Assembly (NCBI RefSeq): GCF_002080415.1
Contig: NZ_CP020474.1
Location: forward strand, 2,059,501-2,123,500
DNA length: 64,000 bases
Origin: Roseovarius mucosus
Lineage (GTDB): Bacteria; Pseudomonadota; Alphaproteobacteria; Rhodobacterales; Rhodobacteraceae
Reading direction: 5' to 3'
Within the stretch, counting starts at the first letter, position 1; every line of letters starts with the position of its first letter. Below the pieces are notes generated by a model, which saw only the letters and a program-made list of their open reading frames with translations, had not been told where the DNA came from and did no database searches. Below are positions 44,766 through 54,611 of the stretch, in pieces. Made by a program: the position numbers and the translations under genes.

Positions 44766-45566
44766 ATGCACCTCGCCATCAAACACCTCACCCACTATTC
44801 ATATTCCGCGCCAGTCCCATATGGCGTGCAACAGGTGCGGCTCTATCCCAAACCAACGCGCGGACAGCGGCTGGTGAATTGGTCCGTTACCGTAGAGGGC
44901 GCCACGCAGCAGGCGGAATTCATTGATCACCACCGCAATCACGTGGTGATGTTCACTTTTGAGTCCGATGTGACCGAGTTGACCATCCGCTCCGAGGGCG
45001 TGGTAGAGATGACAGACACCGCCGGAATTGTCGGCCCACATGAGGGCATGGCACCTCTGTGGCTATTCCAGCGCCCCACTGAACACACCCGCGCCGGCAA
45101 AGGATGTCGGGAAATTCTGCGTCATATCGAGGGTGAGGGAGACTTGGCGCGACTGCATGATCTGTCCACACGGGTGCATTCGGCGATAGCCTATGAAACC
45201 GGTAAATCCGAGATTGCCTGGACGGCAGAGGATGCGCTTGCCGCAGGGCACGGCGTCTGTCAGGACCACGCGCATGTGTTCATCGCCTGCGCGCGTGCAA
45301 TGGGTCTTCCGGCGCGGTATGTTTCAGGGTATCTGCGGATGGACGGTCAAGACGAACAGAGCGCGACCCATGCTTGGGCAGAGGCCCATGTAGAGGGTCT
45401 TGGATGGGTCGGGTTTGACGTATCCAACGCCATCTCGCCCGATACACGCTATGTGCGGGTGGCGACTGGGCTAGACTATACCGAGGCCGCGCCGATATCC
45501 GGGCATCGTTACGGGGCGGCGACCGAGAATATGGATGTGACGCTGCAGGTGACGCAGCAACAGTGA
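44766..45566 (+). CDS. Transglutaminase-like cysteine protease family protein
   Basis: This 266-residue protein has an N-terminal beta domain (about 1-80, with LTHYSYSAPVPYG) and a transglutaminase core whose triad is C165 (GHGVCQDHA), H202 (THAWAEA) and D218 (FDVSNA). The triad is complete, so it should be an active peptidase or amidase. It is encoded three bases after the alpha-E gene. In the ATP-grasp system it could cleave or transfer a peptide tag. Confidence 0.9.
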   Translation: MHLAIKHLTHYSYSAPVPYGVQQVRLYPKPTRGQRLVNWSVTVEGATQQAEFIDHHRNHVVMFTFESDVTELTIRSEGVVEMTDTAGIVGPHEGMAPLWLFQRPTEHTRAGKGCREILRHIEGEGDLARLHDLSTRVHSAIAYETGKSEIAWTAEDALAAGHGVCQDHAHVFIACARAMGLPARYVSGYLRMDGQDEQSATHAWAEAHVEGLGWVGFDVSNAISPDTRYVRVATGLDYTEAAPISGHRYGAATENMDVTLQVTQQQ

Positions 45567-45581
45567 CAGAGGGTTTAAGAC

Positions 45582-46313
45582 GTGACCTATTGCGTGGGCC
45601 TGTGCCTTGATCGTGGCATCGTCTTTATGTCCGACACGCGCACCAATGCCGGGCTTGATAATATCTCGACCTTCCGCAAGTTGCACACGTGGCAATTGCC
45701 CGGTGAACGCGCGATGGTGCTGTTGACAGCTGGTAATCTGGCCACCACCCAAGCGGTTGTCAGCCTGCTGGAAGAACGCACCAAGGCGCATGACGAGCGT
45801 GATCCAACCATCCTGTCGGTCCCGTCGATGTTCCAGGCCGCGCGTCTTGTTGCGGGCACCCTGCGCGATGTGATCGAAACCCACGCCAGCACCGGACAGC
45901 GCGCTGACAGTACCTTTAACGCGACGATGATCCTTGGCGGTCAGATCAAGGGCGGGCCGCCACGCCTGTTTTTGATATACCCCGAGGGCAATTTTATCGA
46001 AGCCAGCCGCGAGACGCCGTTCTTCCAGATCGGTGAAACCAAATATGGCCGCCCAATTCTGGTGCGCGCATATGAGCCAAGCATGCGCTTTGCCGATGCA
46101 ATGAAGCTGTTGCTCGTGAGCTTTGACTCGACCATCAAGGCCAATCTATCCGTTGGCTTGCCGCTCGACATGTGCATTTACGAGGCCGATAGCATGCGGC
46201 TGCCGTCGATCCATCGGATCGAGGCAGACGATCCTTATTTTCGCACGATCTCTGATGGCTGGGGCGACGCCCTCAAACTCGCGTTCGAGAGCCTGCCAAA
46301 CCCCGAGATTTGA
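45582..46313 (+). CDS. Anbu-type proteasome-related peptidase
   Basis: This 243-residue protein has the Ntn-hydrolase fold related to HslV and proteasome beta subunits. The second residue is Thr2 (M-T-Y-C), the expected nucleophile after removal of the start methionine. GIVFMSDTRTNAG and LTAGNLATTQAVV match proteasomal strands. GTG 45582 has GAGGG nine bases upstream. Anbu is found with ATP-grasp, alpha-E and transglutaminase genes in many proteobacteria, as here. It forms open helical or ring-like assemblies and its substrates are unknown. Confidence 0.9.
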   Translation: MTYCVGLCLDRGIVFMSDTRTNAGLDNISTFRKLHTWQLPGERAMVLLTAGNLATTQAVVSLLEERTKAHDERDPTILSVPSMFQAARLVAGTLRDVIETHASTGQRADSTFNATMILGGQIKGGPPRLFLIYPEGNFIEASRETPFFQIGETKYGRPILVRAYEPSMRFADAMKLLLVSFDSTIKANLSVGLPLDMCIYEADSMRLPSIHRIEADDPYFRTISDGWGDALKLAFESLPNPEI

Positions 46314-46318
46314 AGGGC

Positions 46319-46338
46319 GGCCGGGGTCAAGCCCGGCC
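46319..46338. terminator. Hairpin between convergent Anbu and oxoprolinase genes
   Basis: GGCCGGG (46319-46325) pairs with CCCGGCC (46332-46338) around six bases. It covers the 13-base gap and the oxoprolinase stop. There is no T-run on either strand, so termination is only suggested by position. Confidence 0.4.
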
Positions 46339-49300
46339 AAACCCCCCCGCAGTCGGTGTGATGACGGTCACGGCTTCGCCTGCCTCAAGCACCGTCTGGT
46401 CACAGGCGTTCAGCACCTCGATCTTGCCCGAAAGACGGCGGACTTCGGTCCGACCGGCCTCGCCCGCGCCGCCGCCCGAGCCGCCTTGCGGTGCGCGGTT
46501 ACGGTGCGACGACAGGATCGCGCAATCCATCCGGGTGAGAAACCGCAATGTACGGCTTGTGCCATCCCCGGCATTGACAGCCCCTTTGCCGCCAGACCCC
46601 GGACGCAGGGCAAAATTCTCTAGCAACACGGGGAAGCGCAATTCGAGAATTTCCGGATCGGTCAGGCGCGAATTGGTCATATGCACATGCACGCCCGAAG
46701 TGCCGGGAAACTTCCGCCCGTCGTTGAATTGCCCGGCAGGAGAGCCGGAACAGATGGTTTCATAATACTGGAATTCGTCATTGCCGAAGGTCAGATTGTT
46801 CATCGTGCCCTGACTATTGGCCATCGCCCCCATCGCGCCAAACAGCGCGTTGGTCACATGCTGCGATGTTTCGACATTGCCCGCAACCACCGCCGCCGGA
46901 TAGCGTGGTGAAAGCATAGAGCCTTCGGGTACGATGATCCGAATGGGGCGCAGGCAGCCTGCATTCATGGGAATTGGGGCCTCGACCATGACCCGGAACA
47001 CATAAAGGACGGCGGCGCGCGTCACCGGCTCTGGCGCGTTGAAGTTGTTTTTTCGGACCTCCGAGGTGCCGGTGAAATCCACCGTCGCTTCGCGTGCGGC
47101 GCGGTCTACCGTGATCTTGACCCGGATCACCTGACCGGTGTCGGTTTCATACTCATACGCGCCATCCGACAACTTCTCCAGCACCCGCGCCACCGCCTCG
47201 GCGGCGTTGTCCTGAACGTGGCCCATATAGGCCTGCACCACATCGAGACCAAAATTGCTCACCATCTTGCGCAGCTCGTTGATGCCGCGCGCATTGGCGG
47301 CGATCTGCGCCTTGAGGTCGGCCAGATTCATGTCGATGTTGCGGCAGGGGTAGGGGTGGTCACTGAGGATTGAGCGCAAAGCATCCTCGCGGAATTGTCC
47401 CCGGTCTACCAGTCGAAGATTGTCGATCAACACACCCTCTTCATCCACGGTGGTCGCAAGCGGTGTCATCGAACCGGGAGCGGTGCCGCCGACATCGGCA
47501 TGATGACCGCGCGACGCGACCCAGAAGAGGATGCCTTGCCCAGCCTCATCAAAAACCGGCGTGACAACGGTAATGTCGGGCAAATGCGTGCCACCGTTAT
47601 AGGGCGCGTTGAGCGCGAAGACATCGCCGGGGTGAATGTCGCCTTCATTGAGGCGAATAATCGTCTCGACGCTGCGATCCATAGAACCAAGGTGCACCGG
47701 CATATGCGGGGCATTGGCGACCAAGGCACCCGTGGCGTCAAAGACCGCGCAGGAAAAATCCAATCGCTCTTTGATGTTGACCGATTGCGCGGTGTTTTGC
47801 AGGGTCACGCCCATCTGTTCCGCGATCGACATGAACAGGTTGTTAAACACCTCAAGAAGGATCGGATCCGCCTCGGTCGTGCCAATCGCCATGTCACGGG
47901 CCATCCGCTCGTGGCGGGATAAGAGCACATGGTCATGTGCCGTAATCTCTGCGCACCAGCCGGGCTCGACCACGATGGTCTGGTTCTCTTCGATGATCAG
48001 GGCAGGCCCGGTGATGGTATTGCCGGGTGTCAGGCCCGCGCGGCGGAACACGCTCGCAGGGGTCCAGTCACCATTACAAAATAGCCGTGTGCGCGTGTCG
48101 GTCTGCGCCTCGGCCACGTTGCGGGCGGCCTCGCTCTCGGGGGTGTCAGGAAGGACGGTATCTGTGGCCTCAACCTCGGCGCTGTCGATGATCACGCGCT
48201 TGTCGGGCGTGGTGAAGCCGAATTGCGCCAGATGCGCCGTCTCGAATTCCGCACGCGCCTGTGCGGGGGTATCATAGGCCACCGGCAGAGCAGTATCGGT
48301 GCCGTCATAGCGCAGATAGAGGCGGGGACGAGTGTCTGCCCCGGTCACGCCCTGAGCCTGCATTTCCTGCATGACCTGCGCAGTCAGATCGTCCAGCACA
48401 CGTGTGATGACGTTGTCGCTGCCGTCCTCCAATGGCTCCACCACCATTTGTTGCCGCGACGCGCTAACGCGGGCCAGACCGATGCCATAGGCTGACAGAA
48501 GGCCAGAAAGCGGGTGGATCAGAACCTTTTCCATGCCCAAGGCATCGGCCACAAGGCAGGCATGTTGCCCACCTGCGCCACCAAAGGAATTAAGCAGGTA
48601 GCGTGTCACGTCATAGCCGCGCTGTACCGAGATTTTCTTGACCGCGTTGGCCATATTTTCCACCGCGATACGCACAAATCCTTCGGCCACCTCTTCGGGT
48701 GATTTGCCGTCGCCTGCCTCTGTTGCGATCTGTGCAAAGCGGGCTGAAACCGTATCACGATCCAGCGGTTGATCCTGACCGGGGCCAAAGATGGGCGGAA
48801 AGAAATCTGGGTTGAGTTTACCCAGCATGACATTGGCATCAGTCACCGTGAGCGGCCCGCCGTTGCGATAGCAGGCAGGGCCGGGATAGGCGCCGGCGCT
48901 GTCGGGGCCAACACGAAACCGCCCCGGTTCGGCATGCAGGATAGAACCGCCACCTGCCGCCACCGTATGCACCCGCATCATGGGCGCACGAATGCGCACG
49001 CCCGCCACCTCGGTATCAAAGGCGCGCTCGTATTCGCCCGCAAAATGTGCGACGTCGGTCGAGGTGCCGCCCATATCAAAGCCGATCACCTTGTCAAAGC
49101 CAGCAATTGCAGCCGTCTGTGCCATGCCAACGACACCACCTGCTGGCCCTGAAAGGATTGCGTCCTTGCCCTGAAACCGCTCTGCGGCGGTCAAGCCCCC
49201 CGAGGACATCATGAATTGTAGCGTGGGGCCGGGTTCGCCCGGCGGGGTCGCACCAAGCGCGGAGGCCACCCGCGCCACATAGCGGCGCAGAATGGGCGAG

Positions 49301-49941
49301 AGATAAGCATCAACCACGGTCGTATCGCCGCGCCCCACCAGCTTGATCAACGGCGACACTTCGTGACTGACCGAGACCTGTGTAAATCCTGCATCGCGCA
49401 CTGCTTCGGCAAGGGCCAGTTCGTGCGCGGGGTTTTTCCAGGAATGCATAAGAACAATGGCGGCGGCATCTATCCCTGCGGCGCGCGCCTCGGCCAGATC
49501 CTTGGCAATGACCGTCAGATCAAGGGGGGCTTCTACTGTTCCATCGGCGCGCAAGCGCTCAGGTACTTCGATCACGCGAGAGTAGAGCTGTTCGGGGAGC
49601 AAGATTTCCTTGGCGAAAATATCTGGTCGCGCCTGATAGGCGATGCGCAAAGCGTCGCGAAACCCGCTTGTGATCAAGAGAACTGTGGCATCCCCTTTGC
49701 GTTCCAAAAGCGCGTTGGTTGCCACGGTCGTCCCCATACGCACGGTGCCGATGCGGTCTGCATCAATGGCACCGCCCAAGAGACGCCGGATGCCTTCAAT
49801 GGCGGCATCCTCATAAGCCTCGGGGCTTTCGGACAAAAGCTTGAGCGGTTCAATGCTGCCCTCGGGGTTGCGTCCGATCACATCGGTAAAGGTGCCACCA
49901 CGATCAATCCAGAAATCCCATACTTTGGTCATCTTGTTCAT
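46327..49941 (-). CDS. 5-oxoprolinase / hydantoinase A-B fusion protein
   Basis: This is 1204 residues, the length of full OPLAH-type enzymes. It is made of an HyuA-like ATP-binding half (about 1-690: DRGGTFTDV near 13, [13 protein letters not shown] near 290, [16 protein letters not shown] near 460) fused to an HyuB-like half (about 695-1195). It hydrolyses 5-oxoproline (pyroglutamate) to glutamate with ATP, or a related cyclic amide. It is cytosolic. ATG 49941 or ATG 49932 is possible; the GGGG before 49941 is better spaced for 49932. It is divergent from a TRAP transporter, suggesting uptake of its substrate. Confidence 0.9.
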   Translation of the reverse strand: MNKMTKVWDFWIDRGGTFTDVIGRNPEGSIEPLKLLSESPEAYEDAAIEGIRRLLGGAIDADRIGTVRMGTTVATNALLERKGDATVLLITSGFRDALRIAYQARPDIFAKEILLPEQLYSRVIEVPERLRADGTVEAPLDLTVIAKDLAEARAAGIDAAAIVLMHSWKNPAHELALAEAVRDAGFTQVSVSHEVSPLIKLVGRGDTTVVDAYLSPILRRYVARVASALGATPPGEPGPTLQFMMSSGGLTAAERFQGKDAILSGPAGGVVGMAQTAAIAGFDKVIGFDMGGTSTDVAHFAGEYERAFDTEVAGVRIRAPMMRVHTVAAGGGSILHAEPGRFRVGPDSAGAYPGPACYRNGGPLTVTDANVMLGKLNPDFFPPIFGPGQDQPLDRDTVSARFAQIATEAGDGKSPEEVAEGFVRIAVENMANAVKKISVQRGYDVTRYLLNSFGGAGGQHACLVADALGMEKVLIHPLSGLLSAYGIGLARVSASRQQMVVEPLEDGSDNVITRVLDDLTAQVMQEMQAQGVTGADTRPRLYLRYDGTDTALPVAYDTPAQARAEFETAHLAQFGFTTPDKRVIIDSAEVEATDTVLPDTPESEAARNVAEAQTDTRTRLFCNGDWTPASVFRRAGLTPGNTITGPALIIEENQTIVVEPGWCAEITAHDHVLLSRHERMARDMAIGTTEADPILLEVFNNLFMSIAEQMGVTLQNTAQSVNIKERLDFSCAVFDATGALVANAPHMPVHLGSMDRSVETIIRLNEGDIHPGDVFALNAPYNGGTHLPDITVVTPVFDEAGQGILFWVASRGHHADVGGTAPGSMTPLATTVDEEGVLIDNLRLVDRGQFREDALRSILSDHPYPCRNIDMNLADLKAQIAANARGINELRKMVSNFGLDVVQAYMGHVQDNAAEAVARVLEKLSDGAYEYETDTGQVIRVKITVDRAAREATVDFTGTSEVRKNNFNAPEPVTRAAVLYVFRVMVEAPIPMNAGCLRPIRIIVPEGSMLSPRYPAAVVAGNVETSQHVTNALFGAMGAMANSQGTMNNLTFGNDEFQYYETICSGSPAGQFNDGRKFPGTSGVHVHMTNSRLTDPEILELRFPVLLENFALRPGSGGKGAVNAGDGTSRTLRFLTRMDCAILSSHRNRAPQGGSGGGAGEAGRTEVRRLSGKIEVLNACDQTVLEAGEAVTVITPTAGGFGRA

Positions 49942-49963
49942 CCCCGCTATGCTTCATTTACAT

Positions 49964-49975
49964 TTTGTTGACAAA
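49964..49975. promoter_or_regulatory. Dyad TTTGTTGACAAA, candidate operator
   Basis: The perfect five-base arms TTTGT/ACAAA lie in the 107-base divergent gap between the oxoprolinase and TRAP genes. MarR- and GntR-type regulators bind such dyads, and a MarR-like gene ends the TRAP operon. It includes TTGACA, so it may overlap a -35 element. Confidence 0.4.
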
Positions 49976-50048
49976 TTATAAATGATCCGTCAAGCTTTCC
50001 TTGAACCGGGGATACAACCGGTCACTTCGCTCAATCAGGGAGACGACC

Positions 50049-51023
50049 ATGAAACACTTCACCACCCTCGCCCTCTCAGGAGCCTTTGCCCTCAGCTTCG
50101 GTACCGCACAGGCGCAAACGGCTTGGGATATGCCCACGCCTTATGGCGACTCTGTCTTTCACACACAGAATATCGTGCAGTTTGCCGAGGATGTCGCGGC
50201 GGCGACGAATGGCGAGCTAACCATCACCGTGCATTCAGCAGGTTCGCTCTATGCGCATCCTGAAATTCGCGATTCCGTTCGCCGCGGACTGGCCCCCATT
50301 GGGGAAATCCTCATGTCGCAGCTGGCAAATGAGGATGCGGTCTTTGGTGTCGACTCAGTCCCATTCCTTGCGGCAAGCTATGACGATGCCAAGAAACTTT
50401 GGGATGCCTCACGCGATGAGGTTACCGCACGTTTGGCAGAGCAGGGGCTGACCCTGCTCTTTGCTGTGCCATGGCCGGGTCAGAGCCTCTATCTGACAGA
50501 GGAAGTGACCGCGCTTGACCAGATGAAAGGTGTCAGTTTCCGCGCCTACAACACTGCAACCGAACGTCTGGCGCAATTGATGGGCGCTGTTCCAACGACG
50601 GTCGAGGCCGGGGATATTCCGACCGCTTTCTCGACATCGCGCGTCGCGGCAATGATTACCTCTCCCTCGACGGGTGTCTCGTCGCAGGCGTGGGATTTTG
50701 TGAGCCACTATATCGACACGCAGGCGTGGCTGCCCAAGAACATGGTGTTTGTGAATACAAGCGCCTTCGAGGCCCTGAGCGAAGCGCAACAACAGGCGCT
50801 GTTCGAGGCCTCTGTCACGGCAGAGGCGCGCGGCTGGCAAATGTCGATGGCAGAAACCGAGGAAAAGATCGCGATCCTCAAAGAGAATGGCATGCAGGTT
50901 TCTACCCCTTCTGAGGATTTGGCCAACGGCCTGCGCGAGATTGGCGAGACGATGGCCAACGAATGGAAAGCCAGCGCCGGTGACGTAGGCGTGGCGATCC
51001 TGTCCGCCTACACGGCACGCTGA
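50049..51023 (+). CDS. TRAP transporter solute-binding protein (DctP family)
   Basis: This 324-residue periplasmic protein has a signal peptide (1-22, ending TAQAQ). The DctP fold includes the C-terminal TRAP motifs (RAYNTATERLAQLMGAVP near 178 with the carboxylate-binding arginine). GGGAG lies seven bases before ATG 50049. Its divergence from 5-oxoprolinase makes pyroglutamate or another cyclic amide acid a plausible ligand; this is inference. Confidence 0.9.
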   Translation: MKHFTTLALSGAFALSFGTAQAQTAWDMPTPYGDSVFHTQNIVQFAEDVAAATNGELTITVHSAGSLYAHPEIRDSVRRGLAPIGEILMSQLANEDAVFGVDSVPFLAASYDDAKKLWDASRDEVTARLAEQGLTLLFAVPWPGQSLYLTEEVTALDQMKGVSFRAYNTATERLAQLMGAVPTTVEAGDIPTAFSTSRVAAMITSPSTGVSSQAWDFVSHYIDTQAWLPKNMVFVNTSAFEALSEAQQQALFEASVTAEARGWQMSMAETEEKIAILKENGMQVSTPSEDLANGLREIGETMANEWKASAGDVGVAILSAYTAR

Positions 51024-51030
51024 CCCCTTC

Positions 51031-51052
51031 GGCGCGGGGGCAAACCCGCGCC
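51031..51052 (+). other. Stem-loop after the DctP-like gene
   Basis: GGCGCGGG (51031-51038) pairs perfectly with CCCGCGCC (51045-51052) around six bases, starting eight bases after the stop. No T-run follows. It probably protects or limits the binding-protein mRNA relative to the permease genes. Confidence 0.65.
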
Positions 51053-51081
51053 ACATTTCTCTGACATAAGGGAGACTGCGG

Positions 51082-51642
51082 ATGCTGCGCGGGCTGCTTG
51101 ATCGTCTTTATGCAGCGGGGTTTGTTTTGGCCGCCCTCGCGCTTGTTACAATTGCCGGGCTGGTTCTGGTGCAAGTGCTGGGGCGGGTAATCGACAAAAC
51201 CTTGCTCGCCATTGGCCAAGAACCGGTGGGTATCGCCATTACATCCTTATCAGAATTGGGCGGGTTCTTGTTCGTTGGTGCAGTTTTTCTGGCACTTGCG
51301 GGTACGCTTCGGTCGGGTGGCCATGTGCGAGTGACGCTGCTGATCCATTCAGTGCCGCCGTCGGCTGCGCGGATGCTCTCTGGCGTCGCTCTTTTTCTGG
51401 CACTCGGCCTATGCAGCTTTGCGCTCTACAGCGCGGGGGTGCAGGCATGGGATTCATGGGCCTTCAACGCAGTCTCTTTCGGCATGGCGAAGTTCCCCCT
51501 CTGGGTGCCACAAACAGTGATGGTGGTGGGGCTTGGGCTATTTTGGGTGGCCTTGCTCGACGAGCTTGTCACGCTCTTGCGCGGGTCTGTTCCTTCATTT
51601 CAGCAGGCCGAGGATGGCAAAGGGGTTCAGGATGGGCATTGA
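51082..51642 (+). CDS. TRAP transporter small permease (DctQ family)
   Basis: This 186-residue protein has four hydrophobic helices and the family motif GGFLFVGAVFLALAGTLRSGGHVRV near 55-79, where the R-x-G-G-H region is conserved. GGGAG precedes ATG 51082. It pairs with the large permease, whose gene overlaps it by 11 bases. Confidence 0.9.
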   Translation: MLRGLLDRLYAAGFVLAALALVTIAGLVLVQVLGRVIDKTLLAIGQEPVGIAITSLSELGGFLFVGAVFLALAGTLRSGGHVRVTLLIHSVPPSAARMLSGVALFLALGLCSFALYSAGVQAWDSWAFNAVSFGMAKFPLWVPQTVMVVGLGLFWVALLDELVTLLRGSVPSFQQAEDGKGVQDGH

Positions 51643-52936
51643 AATCCTCTCTCTTCTCTTGATTGTCGTCCTTTTTGGGGTGTTGGCGCTTGGCCTGTGG
51701 GTTGGGTTTGGCCTGATCGCAGTCGGGCTGGTGGCAATGATGCTGGCCAGCACCGCACCGGCCGAGCTTGTATTTGGCACCAAAGTTTGGGGTGCGCTGA
51801 ACATCTGGGATCTTACGGCGCTGCCGATGTTCATTTGGATGGGTGAGATCCTGTTCCGCTCGCGCCTGTCGTCTGACATGTTTTCAGGCCTTGCCCCCCT
51901 GACTGGACGACTGCCGGGGCGTCTGCTCCATGCCAATATATTTGGCTGCGCGCTCTTTGCCGCAGTCTCTGGGTCGTCCGCTGCGACGACGGCAACCGTT
52001 GGGCGGATGTCTGTACCAGAACTCACGAAGCGCGGTTATGACGACCGGATGATCATCGGCACACTGGCCGGATCGGGCACATTTGGGTTTCTCATTCCGC
52101 CTTCTATCATCCTGATCGTCTATGGCGCTGCAACAGAACAAAGCATCGCGCGGCTGTTTCTGGCGGGGATCGGTCCGGGGATTCTGCTTGCTGTGCTTTT
52201 TTCCGGTTACACAATGATCTGGGCGCTGATGAACCGAGAGCGCATGCCCGAGCGGGAACCGGCAACATCATGGGGTGAAAAACTCCGGGCTCTCACGCTC
52301 TTGGGGCCGACGATCCTGTTGATCGTCGCGGTAATCGGGTCGATCTATGCTGGATTGGCATCGCCGACAGAGGCCGCTGTCGTGGGCGTGTTAGGTGCGC
52401 TGATCCTGTCGGCCATTGGTGGTTCGCTGGATTGGCAGAGCACGTGGGAGGCACTGCGCGGTGCGACGATCACCACCTGCATGATTGCCTTTATTCTGGC
52501 AGGCGCGGCCTTTTTGACTGTTGCCATGGGTTATACCGGCATTCCGCGCGCCCTGGCGGCGTGGATCGGAGAGCAGGGGTATTCGCCCAATCTGTTGCTC
52601 GCGGCACTTGTGGTGTTTTTTGTCATTCTCGGCATGTTCCTGGACGGAATATCCATCGTTGTGCTGACCACCTCAGTGATCCTGCCTATGGTGCTTGCCG
52701 CCGGCATTGATCCGATCTGGTTCGGAATCTTCCTTGTCCTCGTTGTAGAGATGAGCCAGATCACACCCCCTGTGGGGTTCAACCTGTTTGTGCTGCAATC
52801 CATCACCGGGCGCAGTATTTTCGAGATTGCGCGCTATGCCTTTCCGTTTTTCCTGCTCTTGGTGCTGGCCACCGCCATTCTGACGCTATTTCCGGAGATT
52901 GCCCTATGGATACCCCAAACAATGCTGGCGCGTTAG
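51632..52936 (+). CDS. TRAP transporter large permease (DctM family)
   Basis: This 434-residue permease has about twelve helices. It contains AAVSGSSAATTATVGRMS near 108 and GTFGFLIPPSI near 145, typical of DctM, plus MSQITPPVGFNLFV near 372. ATG 51632 matches the family N-terminus; longer starts lie inside dctQ. It uses a sodium or proton gradient to import the solute delivered by the DctP-like protein. Confidence 0.92.
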   Translation: MGIEILSLLLIVVLFGVLALGLWVGFGLIAVGLVAMMLASTAPAELVFGTKVWGALNIWDLTALPMFIWMGEILFRSRLSSDMFSGLAPLTGRLPGRLLHANIFGCALFAAVSGSSAATTATVGRMSVPELTKRGYDDRMIIGTLAGSGTFGFLIPPSIILIVYGAATEQSIARLFLAGIGPGILLAVLFSGYTMIWALMNRERMPEREPATSWGEKLRALTLLGPTILLIVAVIGSIYAGLASPTEAAVVGVLGALILSAIGGSLDWQSTWEALRGATITTCMIAFILAGAAFLTVAMGYTGIPRALAAWIGEQGYSPNLLLAALVVFFVILGMFLDGISIVVLTTSVILPMVLAAGIDPIWFGIFLVLVVEMSQITPPVGFNLFVLQSITGRSIFEIARYAFPFFLLLVLATAILTLFPEIALWIPQTMLAR

Positions 52937-53433
52937 GGCCTGTTGTCTCATCGGCACATCTGGCCAATTCGGGATTACCGGAACTGTCAGAGATGGAGTT
53001 TGCCCTGACCATGGCGAACCACGCATTTCAGCGCTGGATGGTGCGCTGCATGACAGCGGCAGGGATGCCGGGACTGACCCCGCTAGAGGTTTTGATCGTG
53101 CATCTGGTGCATCACCGGGAGCGCGCCAAAAGCCTTGCCGATATCTGCCTCGTGCTGAATATCGAGGATACGCATCTGGTCAATTACGCTGTGAAAAAGC
53201 TGGAAAAGCAGGGGCTTGTGCGCTCTGGCCGCAGCGGCAAGGAAAAGACGATCACCATCACCGAGGCAGGGCAAGACTATTGCGCGCAATATGGACGGGT
53301 GCGCGAGGCGCTGCTTGTTCGTTCCGTGCAACAGATGGGGGTTGACCCGGCAGAGGTGTCGCGGCTTGCAGCGCTGCTTAGGGCGCTGTCGGGTGGGTAT
53401 GACCAAGCGGCACGTGGGGCGGCAGCGATTTGA
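52906..53433 (+). CDS. MarR-type winged-helix regulator
   Basis: This is 175 residues. A winged helix-turn-helix spans about 55-130 (LADICLVLNIEDTHLVNYAVKKLEKQGLV) with flanking helices. The start ATG 52906 lies 31 bases inside the large-permease gene, so it is cotranscribed with the TRAP genes. It probably controls the TRAP/oxoprolinase locus in response to the imported compound. The dyad at 49964-49975 is a candidate target. Confidence 0.8.
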   Translation: MDTPNNAGALGPVVSSAHLANSGLPELSEMEFALTMANHAFQRWMVRCMTAAGMPGLTPLEVLIVHLVHHRERAKSLADICLVLNIEDTHLVNYAVKKLEKQGLVRSGRSGKEKTITITEAGQDYCAQYGRVREALLVRSVQQMGVDPAEVSRLAALLRALSGGYDQAARGAAAI

Positions 53434-54380
53434 TTGCGCTTCTGCATGGTTTGGCGCGTCACGGGCGCTTGATGCTTGTTCTAGGGTTGGTCGTGGGCAT
53501 CTTGGCACCCAGATTAGCCAAGGAATTGGCGCCCTTCATCTTTCCGATGATTGTTTTCCTTTTGTTTCTCAGCACCCTTCGGGTTGACGTTCTGCGCGCC
53601 TTTCCTGCTTGGGCCGATGTTCCCGGCTATCTGGGAATTACGCTGATGATGCAGGTCGCTTTGCCGATTGGTGCCATCGGGCTATTGGCGGTGATGGGTG
53701 CGCTGACTTCTATCCTTGGGATCGGGATGGTGTTGGTGCTGGCCGCCGCCCCGCTGACGGGCAGCCCTGGCCTTACCCTGATGGTGGGGGGCGATCCGGC
53801 ACCGGCCTTGCGACAGTTGATCATTGGCACGATGCTTTTGCCGCTCACCGTCTTGCCGGTGTTTTGGGTGATGCCGGTGTTCGGTAGCCCTGCAGTGGTG
53901 GCCATTGCAGCGGCAAAGCTGCTTGGTGTGATTGCTGTTGCGGGCGGGCTTGGCCTGATTTTGCGCCGGTGCTTTAGTTTTTTCCAATCATTCCAAGGGG
54001 AAAGAGCGGTTGAAGGCCTGATAACCGTGGTAATGGCCGTGGTTGTCGTTGGGTTGATGTCCGCAGTAGGCCCAGCATTGCTGACAGCAAGCCCTGAGCT
54101 TTGGCGCACATTGGCAGTTGTTTTTGGTCTGAATTTCGGGGCGCAGATCACCATTTTCTTGGGGGTGACCCGGTTTGGCCGCGCAGAGGCCGCACCAGCA
54201 CTTGCCGTTATTGGAGGGAACCGCAATTTAGCGCTCTTTCTGGGCGCGCTGCCTGCGAATACGGCCTCTGACTTGTTGCTTTTCATCGGCTGCTATCAGG
54301 TGCCGATGTACGTTACCCCATTGGTTATGGCTCCATTGATGCGGCTTTTGAAAAGGCGCATGTCGGATATGCCCTCTTAG
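53430..54380 (+). CDS. Polytopic membrane protein resembling bile-acid:sodium symporter (BASS/SBF) family
   Basis: This 316-residue protein has nine or ten hydrophobic helices. The segment AAAPLTGSPGLTLMVGGDPA near 104-123 and GGNRNLALFLGALP near 268 recall the discontinuous helices of BASS-type transporters, but similarity is weak by eye. The start is TTG 53430 within a TTGA overlap with the MarR stop, which fits translational coupling. The first ATG would be well inside the first helices. The substrate is unknown. Confidence 0.65.
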   Translation: MIALLHGLARHGRLMLVLGLVVGILAPRLAKELAPFIFPMIVFLLFLSTLRVDVLRAFPAWADVPGYLGITLMMQVALPIGAIGLLAVMGALTSILGIGMVLVLAAAPLTGSPGLTLMVGGDPAPALRQLIIGTMLLPLTVLPVFWVMPVFGSPAVVAIAAAKLLGVIAVAGGLGLILRRCFSFFQSFQGERAVEGLITVVMAVVVVGLMSAVGPALLTASPELWRTLAVVFGLNFGAQITIFLGVTRFGRAEAAPALAVIGGNRNLALFLGALPANTASDLLLFIGCYQVPMYVTPLVMAPLMRLLKRRMSDMPS

Positions 54381-54611
54381 ATGTCTGATTTAATACAACT
54401 CTAGCGTGATTAGACCTTTGGGCTCTTTCAATTGCGCCTTTAACTTGGGCCTATGGTCTGGTATCTTTCAACGGTCGACCAAAGTGCCGTTTTGTTGGTA
54501 AATCTTCCATTCCCTTGATGAAAACAGATTTCGGGCCGCAAGACGGTCCTGAAAAAAGGACGCTGCATGCTGGTATCGTTTCATCATATGGTTGTGTTCT
54601 TCTTTATCTGA
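54381..54611. other. Gene-less spacer
   Basis: These 231 bases separate the membrane-protein gene and the receiver-like gene. I see no convincing terminator, RNA gene or coding frame. The AT content is higher than in flanking genes, consistent with a promoter for the next gene. Confidence 0.5.
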
